The position numbers were made by a program, and so were the translations under genes. From the NCBI GenBank assembly GCA_022561215.1, contig JADFRQ010000025.1, positions 1-37,703 of the forward strand: 37,703 nt of DNA. Reading direction: 5' to 3'. This document shows, one piece after another, positions 25,267 to 34,431 of this stretch. Numbering within the stretch: the stretch's first letter is position 1; every line of letters begins with the position of its first letter. The DNA is from Chloroflexota bacterium. GTDB taxonomy: Bacteria; Chloroflexota; Anaerolineae; Anaerolineales; E44-bin32. The notes below the pieces were generated by a model. It was not told the DNA's origin, searched no databases, and worked only from the letters and a program-made list of their open reading frames with translations.

Positions 25267-28200
25267 TTATTCCACTACTTTAACACCCTCGGGCTCGACC
25301 GTGTTATGTGCTTCGATTCCAATATCCGGCTCACACTCCTTGGGGTCACATTTTGTTTCAAAAAACAGATTGATCTTGACCACCGCACTAAATCCGAAGG
25401 AATCTCTGCCCGTAACTCGCACATCGACACTCGTTTCGGGCGCCAGCGATGCTAATTTTACAGCGCTTCCATCAAGAACAAATTCAGACCCATCCTGAAT
25501 TCGAATTTCACAAGTCCTCACTTCGGGGTTGCTCAGCGATCCGTTCTGACAGCCGGACAGGATGGAATAGCTGGCTCCATTGTAGGCGGAAAATGTCCAT
25601 TCCAACTGCAGCCCCTGACCATACGAATCGAGAACTTCCATGAAGATATCTTCCGTGAAACTGTAGGGCCCTGGAGGCCAGGGACCCGCCAGAGATAAAT
25701 GAACGGGCCACTCGAAGGATTGCGCGTGCAGCTGATTCGACCACGCAGTAACCGGGCTCTTAGAAGCGTCCAGGACGCGCACCCGATAGGCATAAGTCTG
25801 CCTCCGTTTGAGACAACGCTCGAATCCAAATCCACATTTGAAATTGCCATGATGGTTGATCCATCCACCATAGGATATTTCACGCGCTTTTGTATAGACC
25901 TGCCAGGTTGCTCCTCCATCCTCTGAAATCTGTACTTCATAAAAGGCTGCCCGGGGGTGCAGTGTAGGAGTCCATTCCAAAGCCATGCCTGGTCCATAGG
26001 GAGCGGGAAATAATTTTGGAAAAGCCCTTGTCAAAACAGGCGCCGCAGAGGGACTCCGCAGGCTGATGGAATGGGTCATTCCCCCCACGATGCTGACCCC
26101 TCGAAAGTCATAGGTGTTTCCCTGCAGCAGACTTATGCTTTCGCCATCCAATAAACAGCGATCCGGCCATGACCAACGGGCATTCCCGCTGCTGGGATCG
26201 CGGTCGTTTATGTACACCTCGATCTGATCATAGGTTGCGCAACGCTTTCCCATCGCCGACGGGCTGCCGGAGTAACCCCCGCCAAATACGGTAACCAGAC
26301 CGGACAAATTGATTGCCTCATCTCTGAGCACCTGACAATTTTCCGATTCTCCCATACACGCATCAATGCCAAATTCCTCATACGACTTGTTCCATTGCAC
26401 TGGCGGCGCAGAATCTTTGATTGCGCATAGAACGTTCACATTCCAGCTTTCGCGATTTTTATGAGTTCGAAATTCGCCTCGAATATGCCAGGTCCCATCT
26501 TGGGGATACATATACACGAGAATAAGCGGTCTTCCACCCGAACCACCCTCATCGATATCCCCATCCAGCGCAGCAAAACCGATAACTCCGCAGACATAAT
26601 CACTCACGCGAACTTCAGTATCAAAGCGCACGTCATCGCCTAAAGCCGTGTACTCCTCGAGAAAATACTCCTTCTCCGGCAAAGGGCCATCCAGGGAAGC
26701 CTTGCTCCTGCCGAAGCAAAGAATATTAATGTCCCAATTTTCATGGCTTGAATCACCGCCGGTATCATGCGATCGAAAATCTGCGCGAATATGCCAGGTC
26801 CCATTTTGCCGATAAAGATAGGTCTGAATGATGTCGCCAGCCCCATTTTCATTTATGTCCCCTTTTCTGGCCGCGAAACCGACGATGCCGCACACATATT
26901 GATCGAATCTTAATCCCGTATCGAAGGGTTGTTTTTCGCCAACATTGTCACCCAGCTTGCTATATCTCACCATGAATATCGGCTTGCTTGGCCGTAAATT
27001 CTCCGGCGATAACACTTCGGCCTGGGTTGTTGAAATACATAGCAGCTGCACATCCCAGATTTCTTCCATCTCGCTCAATTTACTCCCGCCGGTGGAAGTC
27101 TTAAAATCGGCGCGTAGGTACCAGGTCGAGTTACGCGGATAGGTATAGACATCGATGATGTCCGACCAATCATGCTTTTCCTGTATATCGCCTTTATTTG
27201 CTGCAAATCCGATGACACCACATACATAGTTGGCGTTTGAAATTCCGGTGTCGTAGGTGATGCCTGTTGGTGTGGTAAATCTTCTTCGGGGATTGGTTAT
27301 GGTTCGCAGGAAAACGCCCTCGCGGATGTGGACGGTATCCGCACGCGGAGGCAATCCCGCCAATTCGACCTCCACATTATCGATCAGGCTCACGCCTGCG
27401 TTCCCGGCCCAGTCATACGCCAGTGCTTCCAGCGAATATCTGCCGTTTTTCTGTGGATTCCAATCAAAATCGTAACAATTCACTCCACATGATCGGGGAT
27501 TTATGAGATTTAAATTTTCTGGGCCGAAGATATTTAGATAAACGGATTGCACTTCATCATTGTCGGAGGCGAAGACCCGCACCGCGAGCGGTTGTCTAAT
27601 AATTTGGTTATGGACCAGATTTACGATCCTCACGCGGGGACTTTCAGGGTCAATAGCTGATCTGGCATAAACAGCAATCGATGCATCCTGCGTTCCGCCA
27701 TTCTCCGGCAGGAATGCTACCGCACGAAGCAAGTATTGGGTATCGGGTACTTGCGGCGTCCAATCCGCGTATTCCCAGGTACCGGAACTTATTTCCGTCA
27801 TCCATCCCCCTGATCCACCATCACCAGGGATAATTTGCAAATTAATTGCGTCGACATCAGCCGCCTTCACGACGACGCGAACTGGCTGATTGATGAGCAC
27901 GTCATCGCCATCCTTCGGGTTCGCAAAATCAACCGCCGGCGGGTTTTCTTGATCACCAAGCGCCTTAAGCACAATAGATTGTGATTGTTCTCGAATTCCA
28001 TTGATCAGCGCGAATGCCTGCAGCTCGTATTCCCTGAATCCGGTGATTGGATCGACATCCGCCGGAACCTGCCATCGAAATGTCCAGGGCGGCAGCCCGT
28101 TGAAATCCACCAGGGGTTGTGCGGTTCCGTCAACGGTAAGCTGGAGTTCCGAAGCGCCAAATACCGCGTTCACATTAACCAAAACCTCTGAATCCGCTGC

Positions 28201-29823
28201 AACTAAATCTCCATTTTGAAAATTCTCGATCCAGACTTGTGGTCCACAGAGCCCTGATTGAACTGCAAATGCCAGCGCGGTGGATTTAATTGCTGAGTTT
28301 CGCGAACTCTGGCACCCCGTCGCCACAAGCACTTCAAATGAGCCAATCCGGCTGGCAATGTATTCCGAGTTCACATATTCGATGTCGACAAATCGCTTTG
28401 CAGAGTTTGAAAGAATGGATTGGCTTGGATCAACAAGAAAAACGCCGCCCGCTTCATAAATTCCATTCCAGGGCTCGTCTACTGTGGTTTGATCGAGCGG
28501 GTTTTTCTCGGCGACGATGCCCTCAATCGCTACCCAATGAACATAATCGCCATTCAGAGCTAGGGCGGCAGGAATACCAATCCCCACCTGATCTGAAGTC
28601 CAGGCCATCCAAAATGCAAGAGTTCGCAACGCATCCTCGCGGGTGGGAAGTTCGCTACAGGCCCATTCAATACCGCCATAAACGTTTAGGGCTTCAGCCA
28701 TTGTTTTACAATCGATCCCCCTGGCTGGATTTCCAGCATTAATGAAAAATGTTTCCTGACCAGGGGCATCGCCCAGCAGCCATTCGACCATCATCGATCC
28801 CACTGCAGCCCCACTCATGGCATCTGATTGCTGTTCTTGATGGTTAAGACAATTCGATCCTTCGCAGCGAATACCCCATTGATAGGGACCAGCTTGCAAG
28901 CCATCAATCGAGATGTGCACATGGGTAAATTCATGCCATATCCAATAGTTTTCAATCCCCAAAGCATTCAATGCTTTTTCAGCCAAATACGCCAAGCGCC
29001 CCAGGCCCGCCTGATCCTTCTGGACGGTGCAACCTCCGCAGGGGAAATCTAAATCAAGCGCACGGCCCTCGTAGTGGCGCGAATTATTGGCATGACCATT
29101 GTCTTGATCCCAGGCGTCAGTAACCCACAAATCAATTTGCTCTTTTTCCGCTAGCTCTGCAATTTTCTCCAAAACCGGGACCAATTCGCGCTGCATATAG
29201 TGGTTTTCCCGATTGCCATTGGGGAGATCTTGATCTTTATCATTAAGCCAGTAGGTGACCCCCGGGACATCTGTATATTCCAGAAGCGATTTATAATTCC
29301 AGTCTTCGTACTTGATCTCAGCTGCAATTTGCTCGACCGTTCCGCTTTCAGCATGTGTTGGACGCCGTTCATCTGCTGCAAATCCAAGGACATTGATTGA
29401 GATTTCTGCAGTACCAGAACTTGTTCCATCCGAAACAGTCAGACGAATTTTCCAGGAGCCGACATCATCCGCATCAAAGAACAGGGGAGGGATAATGCAG
29501 GATTGTTGTCCGGGGAGAGCCGTTATTTCGCAGATGACTTCATTCGCATGATCCGGGTCACCATCTGGGCTGTCGATGACGGTCCAGGAAAAGGTGAGCA
29601 AATGCTGATCTTCGTCAGTCCCTTCGCTGTAAAGGTCACCAATTTCACTGATGGCGTAATCGTCGGCGTCGTTTAAATGCAGAGTGAGCGATGCTTCAGG
29701 CGGGCTGTTAAATAGGCCTTCGAGTGCTTGCGCGGATTGGTACAGGATAAAAGATAGTCCAATCACACCCGAAAATAGGGGAAGCAAATAGAAATACCTG
29801 GTTATTTTGACGGTGCGCAACAT
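25267..29823 (-). CDS. Large secreted multidomain protein with Hedgehog/DD-peptidase-like domain
   Basis: The protein has 1518 residues. ATG 29823 follows GGAGGG at 6 nt. Residues 1-33 are a signal peptide (AQA cleavage site). Order of modules: a PKD/cadherin-like beta region (about 40-147); a Hedgehog-signal-domain-like module (about 171-310) with zinc ligands H250, D257, H303 and catalytic-type E298; a C39-like papain-fold module (about 325-505) with Ser in place of Cys; Ig-like modules (about 530-822); three copies of an unrecognised Cys-containing repeat (about 856-1134); a beta region with paired Cys (1150-1255); fibronectin-III-like modules (about 1260-1490). There is no C-terminal anchor. 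The many Cys suggest disulfides outside the cell. The probable task is binding and trimming of cell-wall or extracellular material. Full-length relatives are not known to me. Confidence 0.8.
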   Translation of the reverse strand: MLRTVKITRYFYLLPLFSGVIGLSFILYQSAQALEGLFNSPPEASLTLHLNDADDYAISEIGDLYSEGTDEDQHLLTFSWTVIDSPDGDPDHANEVICEITALPGQQSCIIPPLFFDADDVGSWKIRLTVSDGTSSGTAEISINVLGFAADERRPTHAESGTVEQIAAEIKYEDWNYKSLLEYTDVPGVTYWLNDKDQDLPNGNRENHYMQRELVPVLEKIAELAEKEQIDLWVTDAWDQDNGHANNSRHYEGRALDLDFPCGGCTVQKDQAGLGRLAYLAEKALNALGIENYWIWHEFTHVHISIDGLQAGPYQWGIRCEGSNCLNHQEQQSDAMSGAAVGSMMVEWLLGDAPGQETFFINAGNPARGIDCKTMAEALNVYGGIEWACSELPTREDALRTLAFWMAWTSDQVGIGIPAALALNGDYVHWVAIEGIVAEKNPLDQTTVDEPWNGIYEAGGVFLVDPSQSILSNSAKRFVDIEYVNSEYIASRIGSFEVLVATGCQSSRNSAIKSTALAFAVQSGLCGPQVWIENFQNGDLVAADSEVLVNVNAVFGASELQLTVDGTAQPLVDFNGLPPWTFRWQVPADVDPITGFREYELQAFALINGIREQSQSIVLKALGDQENPPAVDFANPKDGDDVLINQPVRVVVKAADVDAINLQIIPGDGGSGGWMTEISSGTWEYADWTPQVPDTQYLLRAVAFLPENGGTQDASIAVYARSAIDPESPRVRIVNLVHNQIIRQPLAVRVFASDNDEVQSVYLNIFGPENLNLINPRSCGVNCYDFDWNPQKNGRYSLEALAYDWAGNAGVSLIDNVEVELAGLPPRADTVHIREGVFLRTITNPRRRFTTPTGITYDTGISNANYVCGVIGFAANKGDIQEKHDWSDIIDVYTYPRNSTWYLRADFKTSTGGSKLSEMEEIWDVQLLCISTTQAEVLSPENLRPSKPIFMVRYSKLGDNVGEKQPFDTGLRFDQYVCGIVGFAARKGDINENGAGDIIQTYLYRQNGTWHIRADFRSHDTGGDSSHENWDINILCFGRSKASLDGPLPEKEYFLEEYTALGDDVRFDTEVRVSDYVCGVIGFAALDGDIDEGGSGGRPLILVYMYPQDGTWHIRGEFRTHKNRESWNVNVLCAIKDSAPPVQWNKSYEEFGIDACMGESENCQVLRDEAINLSGLVTVFGGGYSGSPSAMGKRCATYDQIEVYINDRDPSSGNARWSWPDRCLLDGESISLLQGNTYDFRGVSIVGGMTHSISLRSPSAAPVLTRAFPKLFPAPYGPGMALEWTPTLHPRAAFYEVQISEDGGATWQVYTKAREISYGGWINHHGNFKCGFGFERCLKRRQTYAYRVRVLDASKSPVTAWSNQLHAQSFEWPVHLSLAGPWPPGPYSFTEDIFMEVLDSYGQGLQLEWTFSAYNGASYSILSGCQNGSLSNPEVRTCEIRIQDGSEFVLDGSAVKLASLAPETSVDVRVTGRDSFGFSAVVKINLFFETKCDPKECEPDIGIEAHNTVEPEGVKVVE
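26422..27258 (-). repeat. Three tandem protein repeats (YVCGVIGFAA...GTWHIRADF) inside the secreted protein
   Basis: Residues about 856-930, 956-1036 and 1059-1134 repeat one module. Shared positions include DTG or DTE, YVCG(V/I), GFAA, GDI, Y.Y....(S/G)TW, (L/I)R.(D/E)F and W(D/N)(V/I)..LC. Each copy has one Cys in YVCG and one in the final LC, spaced about 55-60 residues apart, which suggests one disulfide per repeat. The two spacers between copies differ in length and sequence. Confidence 0.8.
28309..28851 (-). other. Papain-like C39-type module with catalytic Cys replaced by Ser
   Basis: Residues about 325-505 of the secreted protein follow the C39-type peptidase plan: a Gln-rich entry, SGAAVGSMMVEWLLG where families have CGP(A/T)...M, then DYVHWVAIEG (H429) and VFLVDPSQ (D465). 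The nucleophile position holds S337 instead of Cys. The module is therefore probably inactive or altered in chemistry. The family assignment is by pattern only. Confidence 0.5.
28894..29313 (-). other. Hedgehog-signal-domain / DD-peptidase-like module
   Basis: Residues about 171-310 of the secreted protein. LWVTDAWDQD (232-241) aligns with Shh VTEGWDED, SRHYEGRALDLD (248-259) with LHYEGRAVDI, GRLAYLAEKA with MLARLAVEAG, and WHEFTHVHISI (296-306) with YESKAHIHCSV. The zinc ligands (H250, D257, H303), the catalytic-type E298, the accompanying H301 and the acidic calcium-site residues (D236, D239, D241) are all in place. Hedgehog signal domains share their fold with M15-type D-Ala-D-Ala peptidases. 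Confidence 0.75.
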
Positions 29824-30007
29824 ATAATCCCTCCGGTTGAAGTTTCGGCAGGATGATTAACGAGGCATCATCAAAAATGTGACAAAATTGTTTTTGTGGT
29901 GGTGGATAGTGGGGTTCGATACGCAAGTCTGGTCATATAATAATCTTGCTAGACCGTGTAAATTACGCCTGCGGATGTATACATTCACACATTTCCCGGG
30001 ATGATTT

Positions 30008-30475
30008 ATGATTCTTAAATTGAAAATAGGGGGGGTTTAGACCTAAATGCTGCTCCGATCAACGATCCTGATTCCCACCAGGTAGAATCCATATCGGATT
30101 TGCGGAGAGCTACATATCGTCATGGAAATGTTAACGCAGGGACGATCCACGTTAAGCTTCCACACTTCGTTGGTTCAGTTATTCGTTTCGACAAAGATCC
30201 GCACCATCGCTGCGACAACGATTTATCTGATTAGGCAGCAGTTTATGCAGGATCGTGAGTATGGATAGGATGACAGAACATTCGTTGAATCGAATTGCGA
30301 GGATTGGCAGTGGGATGGAAGTGGCCAGGTAAATACGTTCAATTGCGAAGAATGGGGATGCACTCATCGCGGGTACCTAATCTGGTGGATGCAAAACCTT
30401 CCAGGTTACGGCAATAATAATCTTGACCGAAATGATAACATTATGCCCAACTGGTGGGAATGTTTGTTTTGTTAA
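30008..30475 (+). pseudogene. Decayed gene for a Trp/Cys-rich C-terminal protein domain
   Basis: Three reading-frame segments make one protein-like sequence. ATG 30008 leads into a G7 run (30029-30035); adding one G joins it to LDLNAAPINDPDSHQVESIS and on to GSVIRFDKDPHHRCDND. Near 30225 the frame shifts again to LIRQQFMQDREYG, an in-frame TAG (30266-30268) follows, and the frame continues DRTFVESNCEDWQWDGSGQ, FNCEEWGCTHRGYLIWWMQN and PNWWECLFC to TAA 30475. The ending (C.EWGCTH.GYL.WW, NWW) resembles the C-terminus of secreted hypothetical proteins I have seen in Chloroflexota; I cannot name the family. The signal peptide and N-terminal part are missing. It lies 15 bp before the FkbM gene. 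Confidence 0.55.
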
Positions 30476-30490
30476 CCCTGGGAGATTCAA

Positions 30491-31303
30491 ATGCGTTCCA
30501 AGTGGCTCTATTATCTTGGCTCTATCCTTACAATTTTAAGAGGTGTAAAAAGCCGCGCATCTGCGGTCCGCTTGTTTATGGGCTTGCCGATTCAGCGACC
30601 ACTCATTATTGAACTCAACAATGGTTGCCGTTTCAAGGTACGTAGTGCAATGGATGTTTGGATTATCAAAGAGACCTGTCTTGATCGAGATTATGAACGC
30701 AACTGTACCGATATCGAAGATGATTGGGTGGTGATTGACATTGGTGCTGGTTTGGGTGACTTTGCAATTGGGGTTGCTCGCGAACATCCCACGACTCAAG
30801 TCTACGCCTACGAGCCGTTTCTGGATTCATTCGAGCTACTACAAGAAAACGTAGCTCTAAATCAGGTAACTAATGTTCACGTATTTCCCTATGCCATCGG
30901 AGCGCGTTCTGGGATGATGAGTCTTGAAACGACCACGGGAATCGCAGTTCAACATAGCACTGCCAAAATAATCACTGCGCCAACGGCAGGTGCAACGGTC
31001 CAAGTTAACGGGATATCTCTTGATGATGTTTTCGAAAAGCAAGCATTATCCCACTGCGATTTTCTGAAAGTTGATTGTGAGGGCGGAGAGTATGACATTT
31101 TCTTTCATGCGAGCAAGGGTACTTTGAGCAAAATTTCCCACATATGCCTGGAATACCATAACAATGTTACGCGCTTCGCACACAAGGATTTGGTTGCTTT
31201 TTTTGAAGGAAATGGATTTTCTGTAGAAATTCATCCCAATCCTGTGCATGATCATTTGGGATTATTGTATGCATTCGATTTACGACAAATTACACGCGCA
31301 TGA
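30491..31303 (+). CDS. FkbM-family methyltransferase
   Basis: The protein has 270 residues. The SAM motif I is VVIDIGAGLGDFAIG (about 80-94), followed by VYAYEPFLDSFELLQENVAL, the FkbM-typical YEP segment. CDFLKVDCEGGEYDIFFHA is the conserved K.D.EG.E motif of Methyltransf_21. HICLEYHNN follows near the end. ATG 30491 has GGGAGA as Shine-Dalgarno. FkbM enzymes O-methylate sugars, glycolipids or polyketides; a glycan substrate is plausible but there is no direct evidence. It follows the decayed gene by 15 bp and is convergent with tal-pgi. Confidence 0.9.
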   Translation: MRSKWLYYLGSILTILRGVKSRASAVRLFMGLPIQRPLIIELNNGCRFKVRSAMDVWIIKETCLDRDYERNCTDIEDDWVVIDIGAGLGDFAIGVAREHPTTQVYAYEPFLDSFELLQENVALNQVTNVHVFPYAIGARSGMMSLETTTGIAVQHSTAKIITAPTAGATVQVNGISLDDVFEKQALSHCDFLKVDCEGGEYDIFFHASKGTLSKISHICLEYHNNVTRFAHKDLVAFFEGNGFSVEIHPNPVHDHLGLLYAFDLRQITRA

Positions 31304-31489
31304 CGCCAGGTGCAGCCTGCGGTGCTAAGCACGGGGGGATGCACTCGGCGTACACGTTTCTGCTCGCATTCCTTTTCCCGGAATCCAAAAAGGCGCTGTG
31401 CATTTAAGCCGCGCAGCACCTCTTTCAACAAGTCTTCCTATTCTGTTGTAGTCAGGCAGGCAATCCAAATTTCAAATAATTTTTTGATA

Positions 31490-34294
31490 TCAAGAAAGCC
31501 AGCGCGCAATCTTTTCTAGCTGCGGAAGCAGCGGCTCTTGCAAATGAATTCGAATGACCCGCCGGCCACCTTCCATAAGCGCCTGGCGATCTCCATCAGC
31601 CGACGCAGCCTTCAATTGTCCAAAGGTTAATTTGGACGTATCTGCACCCGCCTCTGTTGGAATGGGGAGATCTGCCTTGTCGTCGGATGTGATTTGAATG
31701 AAGAGCCCTTTTCCAGCATCCCCCTTGTGTAATTGGCCGGTTGAATGCAGGAAACGCGGTCCAAAACCCATACTTACCGCCAATCCGGTCTCCGCGCGAA
31801 TAGCATCACGAAACTTCTGCAGCGCGCGTTCGGTGTGTTCCGTTGGCTGCACATAGGCTTGCAGAGCCACGTAGCTCGGAGAATCTTTCGGGGTGAGAAA
31901 CGAATTAAATACTTCTTTCGGCGAATTTCCGCTAGCTACTTCCGCACCCGAATTCCCGTTGGAAAAGATCGCAATCCCATCGCTCTCCAACGTGGGGCTT
32001 AACGTAGGAAAACTTCCGCGGGCTTCCAACTCGGCCACCTTCTGCCGGGCGAGGATTTTCGCGGCTTCGACGTTGGGTTGATCAAAGGGGTTAACCTTCA
32101 AACGTTGAGCAGCAATCGCGGTAGCCAATTCCCAGATGAAGAACTGCCCTCCAAGATCATAAATATCATGCAATTTAAATTGCAGAACGGGGTATCCGGC
32201 CTCTTCAAGATCTTCAATCGCTTGATCATGTGTGGAATCGCCGTCGAGCCGCAGATAACAAAACAATCGATCTCCGCCATAATCCCCAGGCACACCAACA
32301 CTTTCTCCAACCACCGGCAGGATACCTTTTCCTTCCTTCCCTGTACTTTCTGCGATCAACTGCTCGATCCAATCCCCAAAGCTGGCCAATGCCGGCGAAG
32401 TGATCAGGGTTAACTTGTCTCGTCCCTGGTTGGCGAGCGCTCCTATGATTGCGCCGAGAAAAACGCCCGGATTTTTGGACTCTTCCACACAGGACTCGCA
32501 TCCCACAGAAGCGGCGAGGGCGCGGTCGAGGAGTAGATTGATATCCAAACCCAGCAAAGCTGCCGGTGCCAGACCAAAGTAGGAAAGTGCGGAATAGCGG
32601 CCACCAATATTGGGATCGTTTAAGAACAATTCTCGAAAATTATAAGTTTTCGAAAGTTCGGCCAGTTTGCTTCCGGGATCTGTAATGCCGACGAAATGTT
32701 CCCCTACGTTTTCTGACCCAACTTTTTCAAGGACCAAATTGTAGAAATATCGGAACAGAGAAAGTGTTTCAACGGTCCCTCCGGATTTTGTGGCCACGAT
32801 GAAGAGCGTTTTTTCATATTTTAGTTCATTCGTCCTGGTCAGGATTGCCGCGGGATCGGTGGTATCGAGCACAGAAAGATCGAGCCCGTTAGGGGCAATG
32901 CCAAAGGTATTTCGAAACACCTCGGGCGCCAGGCTCGAGCCCCCCATTCCAAGCAGTACGACATCTGTATAACCTGACGCCTGTACCGATTTTGCAAATG
33001 CCTGCAATCGATCGACATTAGCGCGCATCAATTCAGGGGAATGTAGCCAGCCAAGTCGATTGCTGATCTCATCCGCATCCGGTTTCCAAACCGTGAAATC
33101 ATGTTCCCAGATCCGGGAAAGAATTCGATTCTCAGAGATATCCGCCAAAGCATCATCCGCTAGCGTTTGATAGGTGCCGAGCGATGCTTGGAAATGATGC
33201 CATCCAGCAAGAAGCTGCTCACGCTTGGCGGCGAGGCTGCTCATAATGCCTTCAAATGCCTTGGCGAAAGATTGTATGCCATCTTCTTGCAGCTTCTCTG
33301 TGATCGCTTCCAGATCGATTCCCAGGTCATTGAGCTGTTGCAGCTGATCGAGAGCATCCTCAAGACCGGGTTCCAGAGTGGGTTGGGCTACCCCGTGATC
33401 GAAAAATGCGCGCAGCGTGGCTGGGGGGACTGTATTCACGGTCTCCCCCCCAATTAGTTCGTCAACATACATTGTGTCGGGATAGGCAGGATCCTTTGTG
33501 CTCGTACTGGCCCAAAGCAGGCGCTGGGTCTGAGCACCCTTCTTGGCAAGAGCTTTCCATTCTGATCGAGCCTTTAGTTCCATGAGCATCTTGTAGGCAT
33601 TTTTTGCATTGGCGATCGCAATTTTGCCTAGCAGGGTCTCATCGCCGATTTCCTTCAATTGTTTATCAACCGCTACGTCAATCCTGCTGATAAAAAATGA
33701 GGCCACGGAGGCCACTTTATTTAGATCGCCGCCCGCGGCTGCGAATTTTTCCAGGCCGGAAATATAGGCTTCGGCAACCCCCCTATAATGCGATAATGAG
33801 AAAATCAGCGTAGCATTTACACTAATGCCCTCCGCGATCAGAGTTTCTATCGCACCTAATCCAGCATGGGTCGCAGGAACCTTGATCATAATATTGGGAC
33901 GCGCGAGGGCTTTATGCAAACTACGCGCCTCCTCGATGGTGCCTTGGGTGTCGTGCGCCAGCGTCGGACTTACTTCCAGGCTTACATAGCCGTCCCCGCC
34001 ATTGGTCTCTTTGAAAACCGATTCGAGGGCATCTGCAGCGAGTCGAATATCTTTGATCACCAATGCCTCATAAATTTGTTTAACCGATTTATCTTGATCG
34101 ACAAGTGCATGCAATTCGGCATCATAGTCGCTGCTGCCTGTGATCGCTTTATCAAAAATGATTGGGTTTGACGTCAAACCTCGTAGGCCCTGATCGACCA
34201 GCTGCGCTAATTCCCCGGACGTAATAAATGCTCGCCGAATGTAGTCAAGCCATATGGCTTGGCCCAACTCGCTTAATTGATGCAGAATTGTCAT
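31490..34294 (-). CDS. tal-pgi: Bifunctional transaldolase / glucose-6-phosphate isomerase
   Basis: The protein has about 934 residues, the normal length of the fused enzyme. The N-terminal transaldolase (about 1-365) has LGQAIWLDYIRR, GLRGLTSNPIIFDKAI and RPNIMIKVPATHAG, with the Schiff-base Lys at about 138. The C-terminal isomerase (about 385-934) has LLGMGGSSLAPEVFRNTFG, TKSGGTVETLSLFRYFY, GGRYSALSYFGLAPAALLG and FLHSTGQLHKGDAG. It links the non-oxidative pentose phosphate pathway with glycolysis. The start is uncertain: ATG 34294 gives the family-like MTILHQLSELG; ATG 34315 adds seven residues. It stands alone, 138 bp from the OsmC gene on the same strand. Confidence 0.95.
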   Translation of the reverse strand: MTILHQLSELGQAIWLDYIRRAFITSGELAQLVDQGLRGLTSNPIIFDKAITGSSDYDAELHALVDQDKSVKQIYEALVIKDIRLAADALESVFKETNGGDGYVSLEVSPTLAHDTQGTIEEARSLHKALARPNIMIKVPATHAGLGAIETLIAEGISVNATLIFSLSHYRGVAEAYISGLEKFAAAGGDLNKVASVASFFISRIDVAVDKQLKEIGDETLLGKIAIANAKNAYKMLMELKARSEWKALAKKGAQTQRLLWASTSTKDPAYPDTMYVDELIGGETVNTVPPATLRAFFDHGVAQPTLEPGLEDALDQLQQLNDLGIDLEAITEKLQEDGIQSFAKAFEGIMSSLAAKREQLLAGWHHFQASLGTYQTLADDALADISENRILSRIWEHDFTVWKPDADEISNRLGWLHSPELMRANVDRLQAFAKSVQASGYTDVVLLGMGGSSLAPEVFRNTFGIAPNGLDLSVLDTTDPAAILTRTNELKYEKTLFIVATKSGGTVETLSLFRYFYNLVLEKVGSENVGEHFVGITDPGSKLAELSKTYNFRELFLNDPNIGGRYSALSYFGLAPAALLGLDINLLLDRALAASVGCESCVEESKNPGVFLGAIIGALANQGRDKLTLITSPALASFGDWIEQLIAESTGKEGKGILPVVGESVGVPGDYGGDRLFCYLRLDGDSTHDQAIEDLEEAGYPVLQFKLHDIYDLGGQFFIWELATAIAAQRLKVNPFDQPNVEAAKILARQKVAELEARGSFPTLSPTLESDGIAIFSNGNSGAEVASGNSPKEVFNSFLTPKDSPSYVALQAYVQPTEHTERALQKFRDAIRAETGLAVSMGFGPRFLHSTGQLHKGDAGKGLFIQITSDDKADLPIPTEAGADTSKLTFGQLKAASADGDRQALMEGGRRVIRIHLQEPLLPQLEKIARWLS

Positions 34295-34431
34295 AATCCC
34301 CGCCTTCTTCTCCATTTCTTTTCGACAGACGCACTTGTCGATTAAGTGCTACCTACCATTTTCTCCTATTGCCAAACGGAATGTTTTAGGCGCACATTAT
34401 TCTTACCACGGATAAGCATTCCAAATGTAGA

